From Mesostigma viride (Eukaryota; Streptophyta; Mesostigmatophyceae; Mesostigmatales; Mesostigmataceae), in assembly GCA_009746045.1 (NCBI GenBank), contig RPFO01000667.1, positions 2,811,273 through 2,875,272 of the forward strand: a stretch of 64,000 bases of DNA. The letters are read 5' to 3'. The translations under genes and the position numbers were made by a program. A model generated the notes under the pieces. It was not told the origin of the DNA. It saw only the letters and a list, made by a program, of their open reading frames with translations, and made no database searches. Positions 22,060 through 32,285 of this stretch are shown here, piece after piece (within the stretch, counting starts at the first letter, position 1; each line of letters opens with the position of its first letter).

Positions 22060-22897
22060 ATGATTGTAGTACCGGTAGTGTACGCGAGAAGCATACGACG
22101 TCGTAACCTACGGGACCAAGTACCGGGATCGTAAATTACCAACTCGTAGATTACCGTAGTGGCCCCAATATCTGTACGCGTAATTATCGTACGAATACTT
22201 TTAGGAATTTTTGTTACGTGTACGAGAACTTTTGGGAATTATTTTTACTGTACGTACGTATAATGTCAGGGTATATTCAAGGGTGCGCGAGTAGTAGGTA
22301 GTTCAGTTCAGTTTGACTGAACTGCATGTAGGTACTAGGTAGTAGCCATTTAGCTAACTGAATGCCAGCGGGCGGGTATATTGTGATGGTGTATGGGATA
22401 AATAAAAAATGCACAGTTTACCTCTGAGTCATGTCTCAACGCAGATCAAACGAAGTTTGCGCGCGAAAACTCCCTCCGGGCGCCGCGCCACGGGTAGCTA
22501 GGCTTTAAGGTCTGCGCCGCGCTGCGCTGGTGGTACCTAATTTTGAGGTGTACGAGGCCCGGAAGAGGGTTTTTTGGGGCCTGTACGAGGTCGATTCGTA
22601 CATAATTACGCGTATAGATATTGGGACCACTACGGTACTACCTCGCAAATTACTACCTCGTACCTTACTACCTCGTAAATTACTACCTCGTACCTTACTA
22701 CCTCGTAAATTACTACCTCGTACATTACTACCTCGTACATTACTACCTCGTACATTACTACCTCGTAAATTACTACCTCGTAAATTACTACCTCGTAATT
22801 TACGACGTCGGATCTTACCTCGGATCTAACTCGTAGCTTACGAGAAAGATCCGACCTCGGATGTAAACCGTAAGAGTAGTCTGTGCCGTAAATTACC
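22060..22897. repeat. Right subterminal repeat region of the 11.2-kb element, with a 15-bp tandem array
   Basis: Between about 22624 and 22800 a 15-bp unit ATTACTACCTCGTAA (variants GTACC, GTACA) is repeated about 12 times. Flanking sequence holds further GTAAATTAC and CTCGGATC motifs, matching motifs near the left end. In CACTA-type elements such subterminal repeats bind the transposase; that role here is inference. Confidence 0.75.
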
Positions 22898-22953
22898 ACC
22901 TCGTAATTTACGCCTCGGATCCTTTTTACTACCCTCGGACGAAAAGTATAGTG
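22898..22953 (-). repeat. Right TIR (56 bp) of the 11.2-kb element
   Basis: Perfect inverted copy of 11736-11791, ending TAGTG before TA at 22954-22955. Confidence 0.9.
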
Positions 22954-23374
22954 TACTGGGTACCGGAACGTCATTATAGATTGGAAAATTTATCCTTGGT
23001 AGATATTACTCCTCCTACACCTGTTGATCCTCCTGTAAGACCTATACCTGAAGTATTAATGTCCAATGATGAGTTGCGTTCTGAACTAAAGGAATATGGA
23101 TATTTATTATGTATGTTCCTTCAGTTAGAAGTACAGGAGATACCTATCACTAATAATAGTGTGGATATAGATATAAACACAGTGGATACAATAGGAGTGG
23201 GATTTACTGAAAATGAAATAGTAAGATACATGGCTGTGATAGATTCCTCAAAGGTTTTTGAAGAAAAGACTCCTTCTTATCCTCCTCCTCGTTCTGTTTT
23301 ACACCGTGTAGTTATCAAGGACGGTGCAGTTCCTACGCACTCTCCGATGTATAGAATGGGCCCTACCGAATTAA
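22954..23374 (+). CDS. pol: Pol of Gypsy-A, part 2: protease-RT linker
   Basis: The frame continues from 11735 (S-S-Y-W-V-P-E-R across the joint). It contains the linker and the segment that precedes gypsy RT: VIKDGAVPTHSPMYRMGPTEL, equivalent to VIKLVDGARPPFVPMYRMGPAEM in Gypsy-B (both quoted only in part here; the shared core is MYRMGP). It is cut after G-P-T-E-L by a TTAA-flanked element, and resumes at 24722 with K-E-L-E-Q. Confidence 0.85.
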
Positions 23375-24717
23375 CCCTTAGTCCGCTAACCCCCCGACCT
23401 GTCGGGGGGTTTGACTAACGGTCGAATTTCGCGCCGCGCCGAGAGCGCCGCGCCACCCGTGACGGAGGACAGTTGTCCGGTGGGTCCGGGAACACTTAGG
23501 GACGAAGGTGATGCATAGGTTTGGGGGTAATATCCGCCATAGCCTGGTAATTATAGGGCTGTAATCATAGGGGGTCACGTGACTTTGGCGGGAAATTTTC
23601 ACTCGCGCGCGCGCGTGACGAGATATGGCTGCCAACGTGCCGTTATCAGGGAAATTTTGCGTCTCGCGGCTCGAAACGGTTTAGAATGTTGCTCAGAATG
23701 ATGATGCGTGATTTTCGTAGGTCAGACATGGCCAGATTTTTAGGATTGGGAAAATACAGGTAGGAAAATACTGCCTTCTTGGTCGTCAGTGCCAGACAAG
23801 TCATCGCCTATCACATTTCCATTTTATCCTCATGGCCGGGCAGTCTGCGCCAGCCCAAGCATCCAGATTAGGTACGGGATGTCCGCTGATGCGTTTGCTG
23901 GGAATGCGGACGCGTTTATAGGTAATCTTTGAACGCAGCATCAACTGGTAATCATAAAGGATGCATGCATGATGCGGCTATGGCGACCTATGCCTGTAAA
24001 GCAATGGTATGTGTGAGATATGAGGGTCCCGGCCACTGGAATCCGGTCAGGACGTGAACGAGCCAGATACGGCAACGTGTTTGCGTGTCTTTTGCAGCGG
24101 AATACGTCTCCCATGCATTATATTTGACGAGATTTTAGTGCACCTTTCAGCAAGCTTCCATGCCTGCTGTAAAGAGTGGTATTAGCCCTGAAAGTGACCA
24201 GTTTATGGCATTTCTTTGGAGCATATCATTTCGTTAATGCAGGTAGGCAACATGTTTGTATTCCAGCACCTTTGGCAATCTTTTATAGCTTGTTATAATG
24301 CATTCTTGTATTGCATGTCATAGATGGCTGTGTACGCGCGCGTAACCCACACACGTATATGAGCACCTCATATAGGTCTAATGGGTTATTCGGGTGGTCT
24401 GACCCAAGGAAACCACCATTGGACTATCCAACTAAGTTGTCCAATGTTGATATTGAGATTCCCTACCCTACCTGGAAAGTTAGGGGGGGGTAGACTTTTC
24501 CTTGGGGAAAAAAGATCGTCTTTTGGCCAACTTTGAGTAGAGCTATCATCCAAATGCTTTGATAAAGCCGTGGTATTATTGCATATTCTGAAAGCCCTTG
24601 AAGTGTAGATACTCCTAGCATCTTGGTTGGGGGTATTTGGAGTTGTGGCCTGTGAGTTATGATTTTTTTCATTTTCAGGGGTATGAAAGAGCCAAAAATG
24701 GGTCAGCGGACTAAGGG
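23375..24717. mobile_element. TTAA-flanked (piggyBac-like) non-autonomous element, 1343 bp
   Basis: Flanked by TTAA at 23371-23374 and 24718-24721. Ends are inverted repeats CCCTTAGTCCGCT(A/G)ACCC, agreeing with the CCC-type terminus and TTAA duplication known for piggyBac elements. Next to the left end is an 11-bp-stem palindrome AACCCCCCGAC-CT-GTCGGGGGGTT (23389-23412). No transposase is encoded; the open frames are short and featureless. Excision with one TTAA rejoins the RT frame. Confidence 0.85.
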
Positions 24718-26292
24718 TTAAAGGAACTAGAACAGATTTTAGTGTCGCTATTAGAAGCAGGATTGATAGAGCCTAGTAACTCCCCCTACTCAGCTGGTGT
24801 CCTGTTAGTTCCTAAGCCAAATGGCAAGTTTCGCCTAGTTACTGATTATAGGAAGTTGAATGATATTACTGTGAAGTCTAAATACCCTCTACCTCGTATT
24901 GATGATATATTTAATAAGGTTAAAGGTTCCACTTGTTTCACAGTACTGGATTGTGCGGATGGTTTTTGGCAGTTGCGGATAGCTCCTGAAGATTGTCATA
25001 AAACCGCCTTTGCTACCCCTTTTGGTCATTACCAGTTTAGAGTAGCGGCTATGGGACTCTGTAACTCGCCTGCCTCTTTTCAAATGTTAATGAATGAAGT
25101 GCTTAGACCTGTTATGGGAAATTCTCACCTTCCTCAAGTATCCTCTGATTTAAAGGATCCTTCCTTCTCCTCTGTTTCTTTATCTGAGCATGACCGTTCT
25201 TGTGCTCAAGCGTACTTAGATGATATTCTTATTTACTCTCCTGATTTTGAAACGCACCTACGTGATTTAAAGAAAGTATTAGAAATAATGGCTGAAAATT
25301 CTTTGTGGGCGCGCCGTGCTAAAGTTCGTTCGGGTAGGAGTGTCCCATTTTTAGGGCACGTTCTGTCAGATGCCGGGGTCGCTACCGACCCGGATAAAAC
25401 TAAGTCAATTCAGGAATGGCCTACTCCTACTGACGTTAAAGGTGTACGTAGTTTTCTAGGAATCGCTTCTTATTATAGGCGTTTTATCCCGCGTTTCGCA
25501 ACTATAGCAGCCCCTATTAATCATTTATTAAAGAAGGATATCCCCTTTGTTTGGAGTAGTGAATGTCAGTCGGCTTTTCAGTGCCTAAAATCCCTACTCC
25601 TTTCCCCTCCTGTACTCATCCTACCGGATACTACTAAACCCTTTGTTGTGGCTACAGATGCTAGTAAGGTAGCTATAGGTGGTGTCCTTCTCCAGGATCA
25701 GGGTCAGGGCTTACAGCCAATTGAGTATATCTCTAGGACAATGCTCCCTGCGGAGCGTAACTATCCCGTACACCAGCAGGAACTCTTAGCGGTGGTGTAT
25801 TGTTGCCACGCGTGGCAGCACTTCCTTAAAGGTGCTCAATTTGATGTCTGTCTGAATGAACCCTGTGAGTTAGATCCTTATAGGCTAGTTATCCAAACGG
25901 ATCACCGTCCCCTTACCCATCTTCTCTCCCAACCCAACCTTACTCCTCGGCAAGCGCTCTGGATGGAATTTTTAGCACAGTTTTCCCCTTTTAAACTTCA
26001 GTATGTCAAGGGTGTAGATAACATAGTACCAGATGCACTCTCTCGTCGTGCAGACTACTCCTTTTTCGAGGACCTTGATGTTCTCAATACTACTCTAGTT
26101 CCTACTACTATGGGTGTACCCCCTTATGGTGAACTACCTGATGATGAATCCTATGCCTACCTCTTTCATACAGCTGTTCGCATGCCTGATCTCCTTTCTC
26201 ACGTAGGACTCTCTCTCCCGTGTGAGGCCCTTCCCGTGGCCTCGGTGGGGGGGAGGGGAAAAATAAAATTTCTATACCGCTTAGCCATATAG
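24718..26292 (+). CDS. pol: Pol of Gypsy-A, part 3: reverse transcriptase and RNase H
   Basis: RT begins with LLEAGLIEPSNSPYSAGV. It has the motif A region TVLDCADGFW, the catalytic Y-L-D-D (25213-25224), then FLGHVLSDAGV, the YYRRFIP thumb segment, and an RNase H domain with catalytic-site segments VATDASKVAIGG, the HQQELLAVVYC Glu region, QTDHRPL and PDALSRR. As in Gypsy-B, about 30 extra residues precede the Y-x-D-D box. The frame ends at 26292 only because of a one-base slip in the G7AG4A5 tract at 26246-26263; the integrase frame is open from that tract on. It synthesises cDNA and degrades template RNA. Confidence 0.9.
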   Translation, partial: LKELEQILVSLLEAGLIEPSNSPYSAGVLLVPKPNGKFRLVTDYRKLNDITVKSKYPLPRIDDIFNKVKGSTCFTVLDCADGFWQLRIAPEDCHKTAFATPFGHYQFRVAAMGLCNSPASFQMLMNEVLRPVMGNSHLPQVSSDLKDPSFSSVSLSEHDRSCAQAYLDDILIYSPDFETHLRDLKKVLEIMAENSLWARRAKVRSGRSVPFLGHVLSDAGVATDPDKTKSIQEWPTPTDVKGVRSFLGIASYYRRFIPRFATIAAPINHLLKKDIPFVWSSECQSAFQCLKSLLLSPPVLILPDTTKPFVVATDASKVAIGGVLLQDQGQGLQPIEYISRTMLPAERNYPVHQQELLAVVYCCHAWQHFLKGAQFDVCLNEPCELDPYRLVIQTDHRPLTHLLSQPNLTPRQALWMEFLAQFSPFKLQYVKGVDNIVPDALSRRADYSFFEDLDVLNTTLVPTTMGVPPYGELPDDESYAYLFHTAVRMPDLLSHVGLSLPCEALPVASVGGRGKIKFLYRLAI

Positions 26293-27929
26293 CGACTAGG
26301 TCAGGAAAGTCTTACGAAAACGTAGTCCCTCTAGGACCTCCCCTTCTCTTTGGCAAGGCGGTAGGAGATCTCTTTAAACCTGTTCTGGATACCTCTGTAG
26401 CGATGCCTACCTCTGATCTTGAACGCCTTATTAGTAGATTTACGGCCACTGAGCCGGAAGCATTAGCTGCCATTGCTGCACATCCCCAACAATTAGGCAA
26501 GCATCCTTGTAAATTTGTAGGTGGGTTTTTATATGTGCAGGTAGCAGATTCTCCCCCTCAATGGCGCCTGTATGTCCCTCCTATCTGTCGCTCCTCCTTG
26601 CTCTTTGAGTTGCATGACTTAGCTGCTCATCAGGGTGGTAAACGGGTACGGGACTTAGTAGCCCGCTCTTATTACTGGCCTTCCCTTTATAAGGATGTAG
26701 ATGAGTATGTTAGAACTTGTCAATCTTGCCAGGAGATGAAACCCAATAACGTAGGACAGATAGCAGAACCTAGGACCTTGCCTGATCCCATCATGCCGTG
26801 GGATTCTATCATGATGGATTTTGTAGGACCTTTTAGAAAGAATGATAGGGGCAATGCCCAAATCCTTGTGTTCATAGATCGTTTTACTCGTATGTGCCAT
26901 CTTGTGCCGTGTCCTTTAGAACTCACAGCACGTGATTGCGCACGCCTATACCTCAATAATGTATACAGATATCATGGTTTGAGTAGGCAGTTTATTAGTG
27001 ATAAGGATAAATTATTTACCTCAGATTTTTGGCAGCAGTTTTTCGCTGCCATCGGTACCAAGGTTACCTACGGTACTGCCTACCACTCCTCCTCCTCTCA
27101 TTTAGTAGAGCGTCTTAATAGGGTAGTAGAAGAAGCGCTTAGGCACTATGTTAATGGCTCGGGTAGTGATTGGGAGGATTATTTATGTTTGGTAGAGTTC
27201 TCCCTCAACAATTGCCCCCAAGCTACGCATGGATATACGCCCTTCTTCTTAGATACTGGTAGACAGCCTCTTACCCCTACCTCTCTCTTAGCTAGTCCTC
27301 TACGGGACAAGGATGATGTGTCCCGAGATACTGTAGAAGGTGTACGGTCCTTACTAGATAGAATGAAAACTGCTCATGACCACGCGATCTCAGGGTACCA
27401 AAAAGCTCAGTCTAAGTACCTTGCTAGGTTGCGTGCCTCCTTAGATAGAAGAGCACCTGAGATAGAAATAGGAGATCTAGTATTAGTAGAAGGCCCCCGT
27501 GTTGGCCGTTTTGCTCATAAGTTTGAAGCAGAACTTAAGGTCAAACTTAGGCCCGCCTTCTTAGGACCCTTCCATGTTTTGTCTAGAGTAGGAAATTTCC
27601 TATATAAAGTCGATATTCCTACCTCTTGGCAGACACATTCGAACACCTTCCATAGGAGTCAGCTGAAACTGTACCACCCTAGTACGTTCGCTGGTAGAGA
27701 GCTAGCGCCTGCCCCTTTAGAGCATAACCCTGACACTGGGGAAGTAGAAGACGAAGTAGAAAGCATCGTGGCCCATAGAGATATCAAAAAGGGCCGCGGT
27801 ACCCAGCGTCAGTATAAAGTGAAGTGGATGTATGCTCGTAGTGAAGTAGATAAGGTCTGGTATACGGAGAGTGAGCTAGATGGGTGTAGTCGCCTGCTCC
27901 AGGAATATAAAACCCTGCACAAGCTCTAG
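26293..27929 (+). CDS. pol: Pol of Gypsy-A, part 4: integrase with chromodomain
   Basis: An open frame begins near 26257, one base out of register with the RT part; the first ATG is 26403. It has an HHCC zinc-binding module (HDLAAHQGG .. CQSCQ), then a DDE core with IMMDFVGPF, FISDKDKLF and LVERLNR, then a GDLVLVEG C-terminal segment. The last ~60 residues (VESIVAHRDIKKGRGTQRQYKVKWMY, here split: VAHRDIKKG, YKVKWMY, then a Trp-Y-T-E-S segment) form a chromodomain, typical of chromoviruses and thought to direct insertion to certain chromatin. It ends at 27929, 76 bases before the third ORF. Confidence 0.88.
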
Positions 27930-27979
27930 TTGTAGGCTTTCTCCTCTCTTATGTTATGTCTGCTGTCGACGGGTGGTTG

Positions 27980-28000
27980 GTTGTCCCCTCCCCTCCGCAG
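27980..28000 (+). promoter_or_regulatory. Predicted splice acceptor upstream of the third ORF of Gypsy-A
   Basis: GTTGTCCCCTCCCCTCCGCAG ends at 28000, six bases before the ATG at 28006. A long pyrimidine tract plus CAG is what a subgenomic, env-like RNA would need. It would pair with the leader donor at 7049. Confidence 0.45.
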
Positions 28001-28005
28001 CCGTC

Positions 28006-28886
28006 ATGTCAGAGCCTACTCCTCCGGCTGAGAGCCCGCTGCCGTCCCTGCCCCTACCGGACCCTGAGCTGTACTTCGAGGCCCTTCCGGGCCGTTGGGT
28101 GTCCCGGTCCAGTTATCCGGGTGGAGTCGTGCAGCCGGCCCTCCAGGTCCAGCATGCGGGTTTAGTCAGGGCTGCTCTCTTCACGGTCACGTGGTACGGT
28201 CCCTCCCCTGCTGACCCGCACCAGCTTGTTTTGCACGGGTTCGATGATGCCGGGCATTGTTTGTTAGAATGTGGCTCCAGCTGTCCAGCCTTGGGACAGA
28301 TAGACGCGGTTCTCCGGTGCCCCCGGGTATTTTCCTACCTTTCTACCCCTGTGGGCCGCACCTGCCTATGGGAGGTATTCCCCTGGCTTCCGGCCGAGGG
28401 TGATGCAGAAATAGATGATAACCCCTGCGACCTTCTACGGGCAGTAGAGTTCATGGAGATAGCAGACCAGACAGCGGGCGTAGGATGGGGCGACCCTGCT
28501 CCTACGGACGCGCCGGTAGAGGCCCAGTATTCTCCTGAGTATTCGGCCTCCCCTGCGGCGTCCTCCTCTTCGGTGTCTGCGCCTTCCCCTGTCCCGTCTT
28601 CACCGAGGTCGGTCCTGTGCGCATCGGTGGAGCCTACCCCTTTGGGCTCTGGTCGTGCGCCTGATCCTCTTTCGGCGACAGTTTCTGCGATGCAGGCGCA
28701 GATCCAGTCCCTGACGGCGGCCTTCGGGGCCTTCATGGCGGCCCAGGGGCACGCCCCAGCCACGCCAGGTGGGGTGTCTGCCGCAGCTGTGCCCCCTTCC
28801 CCTTCGGTCGCCTCGGCGTCTACGGGTCCGTCTGTGCCGCGCGAGCCCTCGGCGGCTGCGGCTCCCTCTGTTGCTGCGGCTCCTAC
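28006..28886 (+). CDS. Third ORF of Gypsy-A, part 1 (unknown function)
   Basis: Starts at the ATG right after the predicted acceptor. The first ~170 residues look globular (Trp, Cys and Leu-rich; ELYFEALPGRW, GFDDAGHCLLECG, PWLPAEGD). Then comes a long Ser/Pro/Ala-rich low-complexity stretch. The copia element splits it after C-C-T-A-C (28882-28886), and it resumes at 36409 in the same frame. Together the parts would make about 743 residues. No signal peptide, fusion motif or known domain is visible. Its position between pol and 3' LTR is that of env or of the extra ORFs in some plant gypsy elements. Confidence 0.65.
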
Positions 28887-29563
28887 AGTTAACGAAACTG
28901 TGGCTGAACTGTGGTTCAGCCTGCACTGATTAATATCTACAGAGGAAGTAGTTATATTAATCAATAGGTTTACGTTGCTGGTTATGGCTACCAGCACAGA
29001 ATGCACGAAGCACGTGAGAACCGTCGCCAAAGGTGCGAGGACACAGGTGCAGGGAAAGTGGTGCTACCAAGTGGCAGCTTCCTGCTCGTTATATACTAAT
29101 TGTGACGCAGTCACATCCAGATGACTGATAGGACAGATCATCTCACAATATTGCTGTCCTTCACTCTGGACCAGCAGATCTCGACTCGTTATCCATAAAT
29201 AGTCACATCATTGTCCTGTCGCACAAGTCCTGTCACTATTTGTTACGTCTAATCAATAGCATTGAATAGACCGCAGTGTCGGAGACTAAATGTCCTATCG
29301 TACACTGTGACAAGACGTCGTATGCCACGCGTCACTTGAAGAACCACCGTAGAATCACTGAATCCAAGTAGAATGTAGTAGAACAGTATCTTGCTCATAT
29401 CTCGAGCAATACTCATCAGAATGAACCCGTTTCTGGATTGTAGTAACCGGAAGTAGAATCTCTACAAGCCAAGTAGCTTAGTAGAATAATATTGCTTGCC
29501 AGGCAATATTAACTCCAGCCCTTTCTTCTCTTTTAGAGCTTGGACATAACAGCCATATTAACT
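28887..29563 (-). repeat. 3' LTR of the copia element
   Basis: 677 bp. On the minus strand it is preceded by a purine-rich tract (AAAAGAAAGAAAGGG, 29568-29584 region) that can serve as polypurine primer. Confidence 0.9.
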
Positions 29564-30290
29564 CCAGCCCTTTCTTTCTTTTAGAGCTGTTAGGCTTGGC
29601 AACACATATATAGAAACAACATGCATAGCACTTGACATCCCTCCCAGCTCTCTGTAGTCTCTGCTCGGGATTAATCAAGCACCAGATCACAACACATCTC
29701 AGCCATGACGAATTACAATGAATTCCCTATCCACTGGAAGTAGAAAGCCAAGTGTTTGGAGTAGCAGCTTGTGGCTAACCAGAATAATGACCAAAATGGA
29801 ATCACCACCATAATGGCTCCTGATTGGAACCCCACAAGTTACCCACAAGACCTTATCAGGTAGACATTGATAGTTATCAGAACTGGCGCCCACCATGGAC
29901 TGAGAAATAGCACATCACAAAATATATTAAGCACATGACAAACTACCTTCCTCTGTCTGGGACAAAACTAGGGGGACCTGTCGCCACCTCACCAGCAAGG
30001 TTGATGGGTCAGCCAATCCGGGAAAATCCGCCTAAGCAGCCCCAGGGAATCGAACCCTGCCCTATAAAATCCCTTTGGTTGAGACAAACCTCAAACTGAG
30101 GACAAACCCCCAACCAACATCATGCTCCATGACTGAGCATTACATAGAATACAGTATTATACACATATGTACACAGAGCATTACTGCCCTCAGAGCATCA
30201 CAGCTCTCAGCATAACAGAGCCCAGCTCTATGTTAGCTCTTCTCACCCAATCAGTCACCAAACTCAAAGCTCCAACTGGAATTGCTCAAC
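29564..30290 (-). other. Copia 3' untranslated region with a tRNA T-arm-like sequence
   Basis: No gene. On the minus strand CAGGG-TTCGATT-CCCTG (about 30045-30061) has the shape and B-box sequence of a tRNA T arm, but no matching acceptor stem or clear A box is found, so I do not call a tRNA. The polypurine tract is at the low-coordinate end. Confidence 0.5.
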
Positions 30291-32285
30291 TCACACAGAG
30301 GAGCTCATCAGCTTGTAAAGAAGCTTATATTGCTCAGCAGACTTGTGAGGCAACTTGGTCAAGGCATCAGCAGGATTCTCAGAACCTGGAAGATGTTGAA
30401 TATCCACCAGACCTGCCAACTCCTTCAACAGGAGATAATCCAGATCTCTGCTTCTGGCCAACTGCTTGTGCACAAACTGGACCATACCCATGTTATCTGA
30501 AAGGATCAAGGTTTCCAGCTGAAGAGTATGAGGAGTCACTGAAGCCATAGCTAGCAACAGCTCCTTGATGTACAAACTAGACTGAATCCCTTCACAAATG
30601 GCTCTGCACTCAGAGACATCTGAACTCACAGCAACCCTTCTTTGAAGACGACTGTACCAGGCCACAAGACTAGGCCTATGTTGCTGAAGCACAAACAAGC
30701 CAGCTGACCTGCCTCTGACCTTAGAAACTTGCCTGCTATCCATGGAGCTATCAACATAGATATCCAAGGAAAATGGCAAAGACAAATCAATCCCAGCTAA
30801 AGTAATACCAGGAGACTTGTTAACATGTGCAATAATCTGGGAAGGCTCCTCCAGAATTAGCACATCATCAGGGGATCTGCTATGGACCATCATGTCAGGC
30901 CCACAAATGCTGCCATACCAGGCCAACTTGCCTTTCAGCTCAGGTGCAATGGATGACGTCATGACCTCTGGAACAGATTGAAGAATGGTACTCTTGTAGT
31001 CATTGCCCGCCTGCAGCTTAATCAGCCACTGACTCCCCTCCTGAACCAATGTAGCCTGCATTCCACAGAACGTGACAGCCTCTCCAGGCTTCTGCCACAA
31101 TTCTTTTCCCAAAGGAAATGCATCATTAATGATGGGCACAAACTGACTCAACCACTTAGTGGGAGCAATCAAGTGCAAGTCATCACCATGCAGGCTAGCA
31201 TACACAGGTAAATCATGCCACCTACCCAGCAATAAACATGGGTCCACAGATGACACCTTCAACCCACAGTGTTTAGTCAAGAAGTCTTCCAAGGTGAGCC
31301 TCCAAATGATGGGACTGGACCTGAGACCTTCTAGACCCTTCAGAATCAGCAGGTAGCTAGACTGGAGCTCTGCCTGCCAGGCTACAGGAACTGGCACATG
31401 AAATGGAGTTTCACAATGCCACACCTGCTGAGCCACACTGGGATCACCCTTCAGAAATGCTCTCTTGAAATCTAGCAGAACTGAAGACATATCAGCACCC
31501 TGGTTCAGCATACCGACATACAGGCACAATAAAATACGCCATGTATCATGTAGCATCCCAGGTGTATACAACTCCTCGCCCAGAAGATCCCCAGTACCAC
31601 GGTATTCATTAAGAACTGGACGCACATGGGGAACAGACACCCCCTCCACCTCCTTCCGCTTGATGACGAATCTGAGCTTCAACCGTGTACTGTATGGAGG
31701 AACTTCATTCACAGGCTGACAGCAGTCAAACTGCAACCACTCCTCTAGGGCCTTGGCAAATGCTAGCCTCCAGGCCTCAAACATCAGAGGAGAACTCATT
31801 TCCTGGACAAGCTGATCATAGCTAAGAGGAGAATGAGCAGCCAGTGATCTCTTAGTAATACCAATACTGCTAGGATGAAGAGCAGCTGGCATCACAAGAC
31901 TGGAAGCCACAGGAATCTGATCCTCAGGCCACTGCACATTCCTGATCGCTTTCACAGAGAAAAAATTAAGATTCAGGGCCCTGAAGTTAGTCAGTGGAAT
32001 GCTACCCCAACCCTTACGAATAAGGCTATGAGATACAACCACAACTCCAGGGGTGCAAAGAAAATTCTGACCCAAAATGATAGGGCCATCGTAATCTTCT
32101 AGCACTAGGAAGGAAACATCTACACCCATAAATGGTAAGATGATTTCTCCTACCACTTTCATATGAACCCTGCCACTAAAGTCAGACACCCAGGAACAGC
32201 TAGACTCGCCAATCTGCCGCTGCCCTGTATGCTGAGACCCCATGATGAGACCTCTGCATTGGTATCTACTTCTAGTGCAGTGCAC
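30291..32285 (-). CDS. pol: Copia Pol: protease C-terminal part, reverse transcriptase and RNase H
   Basis: The upstream ~75 residues carry the second retropepsin signature I-I-L-G (32071-32082) within EDYDGPIILGQNFL. RT follows with LDFKRAFLKGDP (motif A) and a catalytic box H-G-D-D (31179-31190) instead of the usual Y-V-D-D. RNase H has DIYVDSSMDS, SECRAICEGI, LILSDNMGMV and the closing NPADALTKL typical of copia elements. The frame overlaps the integrase frame by 127 bases in another register. It ends at 30291, 0.7 kb before the LTR. Confidence 0.85.
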   Translation of the reverse strand: MHCTRSRYQCRGLIMGSQHTGQRQIGESSCSWVSDFSGRVHMKVVGEIILPFMGVDVSFLVLEDYDGPIILGQNFLCTPGVVVVSHSLIRKGWGSIPLTNFRALNLNFFSVKAIRNVQWPEDQIPVASSLVMPAALHPSSIGITKRSLAAHSPLSYDQLVQEMSSPLMFEAWRLAFAKALEEWLQFDCCQPVNEVPPYSTRLKLRFVIKRKEVEGVSVPHVRPVLNEYRGTGDLLGEELYTPGMLHDTWRILLCLYVGMLNQGADMSSVLLDFKRAFLKGDPSVAQQVWHCETPFHVPVPVAWQAELQSSYLLILKGLEGLRSSPIIWRLTLEDFLTKHCGLKVSSVDPCLLLGRWHDLPVYASLHGDDLHLIAPTKWLSQFVPIINDAFPLGKELWQKPGEAVTFCGMQATLVQEGSQWLIKLQAGNDYKSTILQSVPEVMTSSIAPELKGKLAWYGSICGPDMMVHSRSPDDVLILEEPSQIIAHVNKSPGITLAGIDLSLPFSLDIYVDSSMDSRQVSKVRGRSAGLFVLQQHRPSLVAWYSRLQRRVAVSSDVSECRAICEGIQSSLYIKELLLAMASVTPHTLQLETLILSDNMGMVQFVHKQLARSRDLDYLLLKELAGLVDIQHLPGSENPADALTKLPHKSAEQYKLLYKLMSSSV

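Noticed and set aside
26246-26263. Programmed frameshift between RT and integrase of Gypsy-A
   Set aside because: Gypsy Pol is normally one frame here, Gypsy-B has none, and the break is in a G run, so an indel or sequencing error is more likely.
29878-29900. TGGCGCC resembling a tRNA-Lys primer-binding site
   Set aside because: It is next to the 3' LTR side of the copia element and not adjacent to an LTR end, so it cannot serve as primer site.
30020-30115. tRNA-like gene in the copia 3' region
   Set aside because: Only a good T arm/B box is present; no acceptor stem complement, no convincing D arm or A box.
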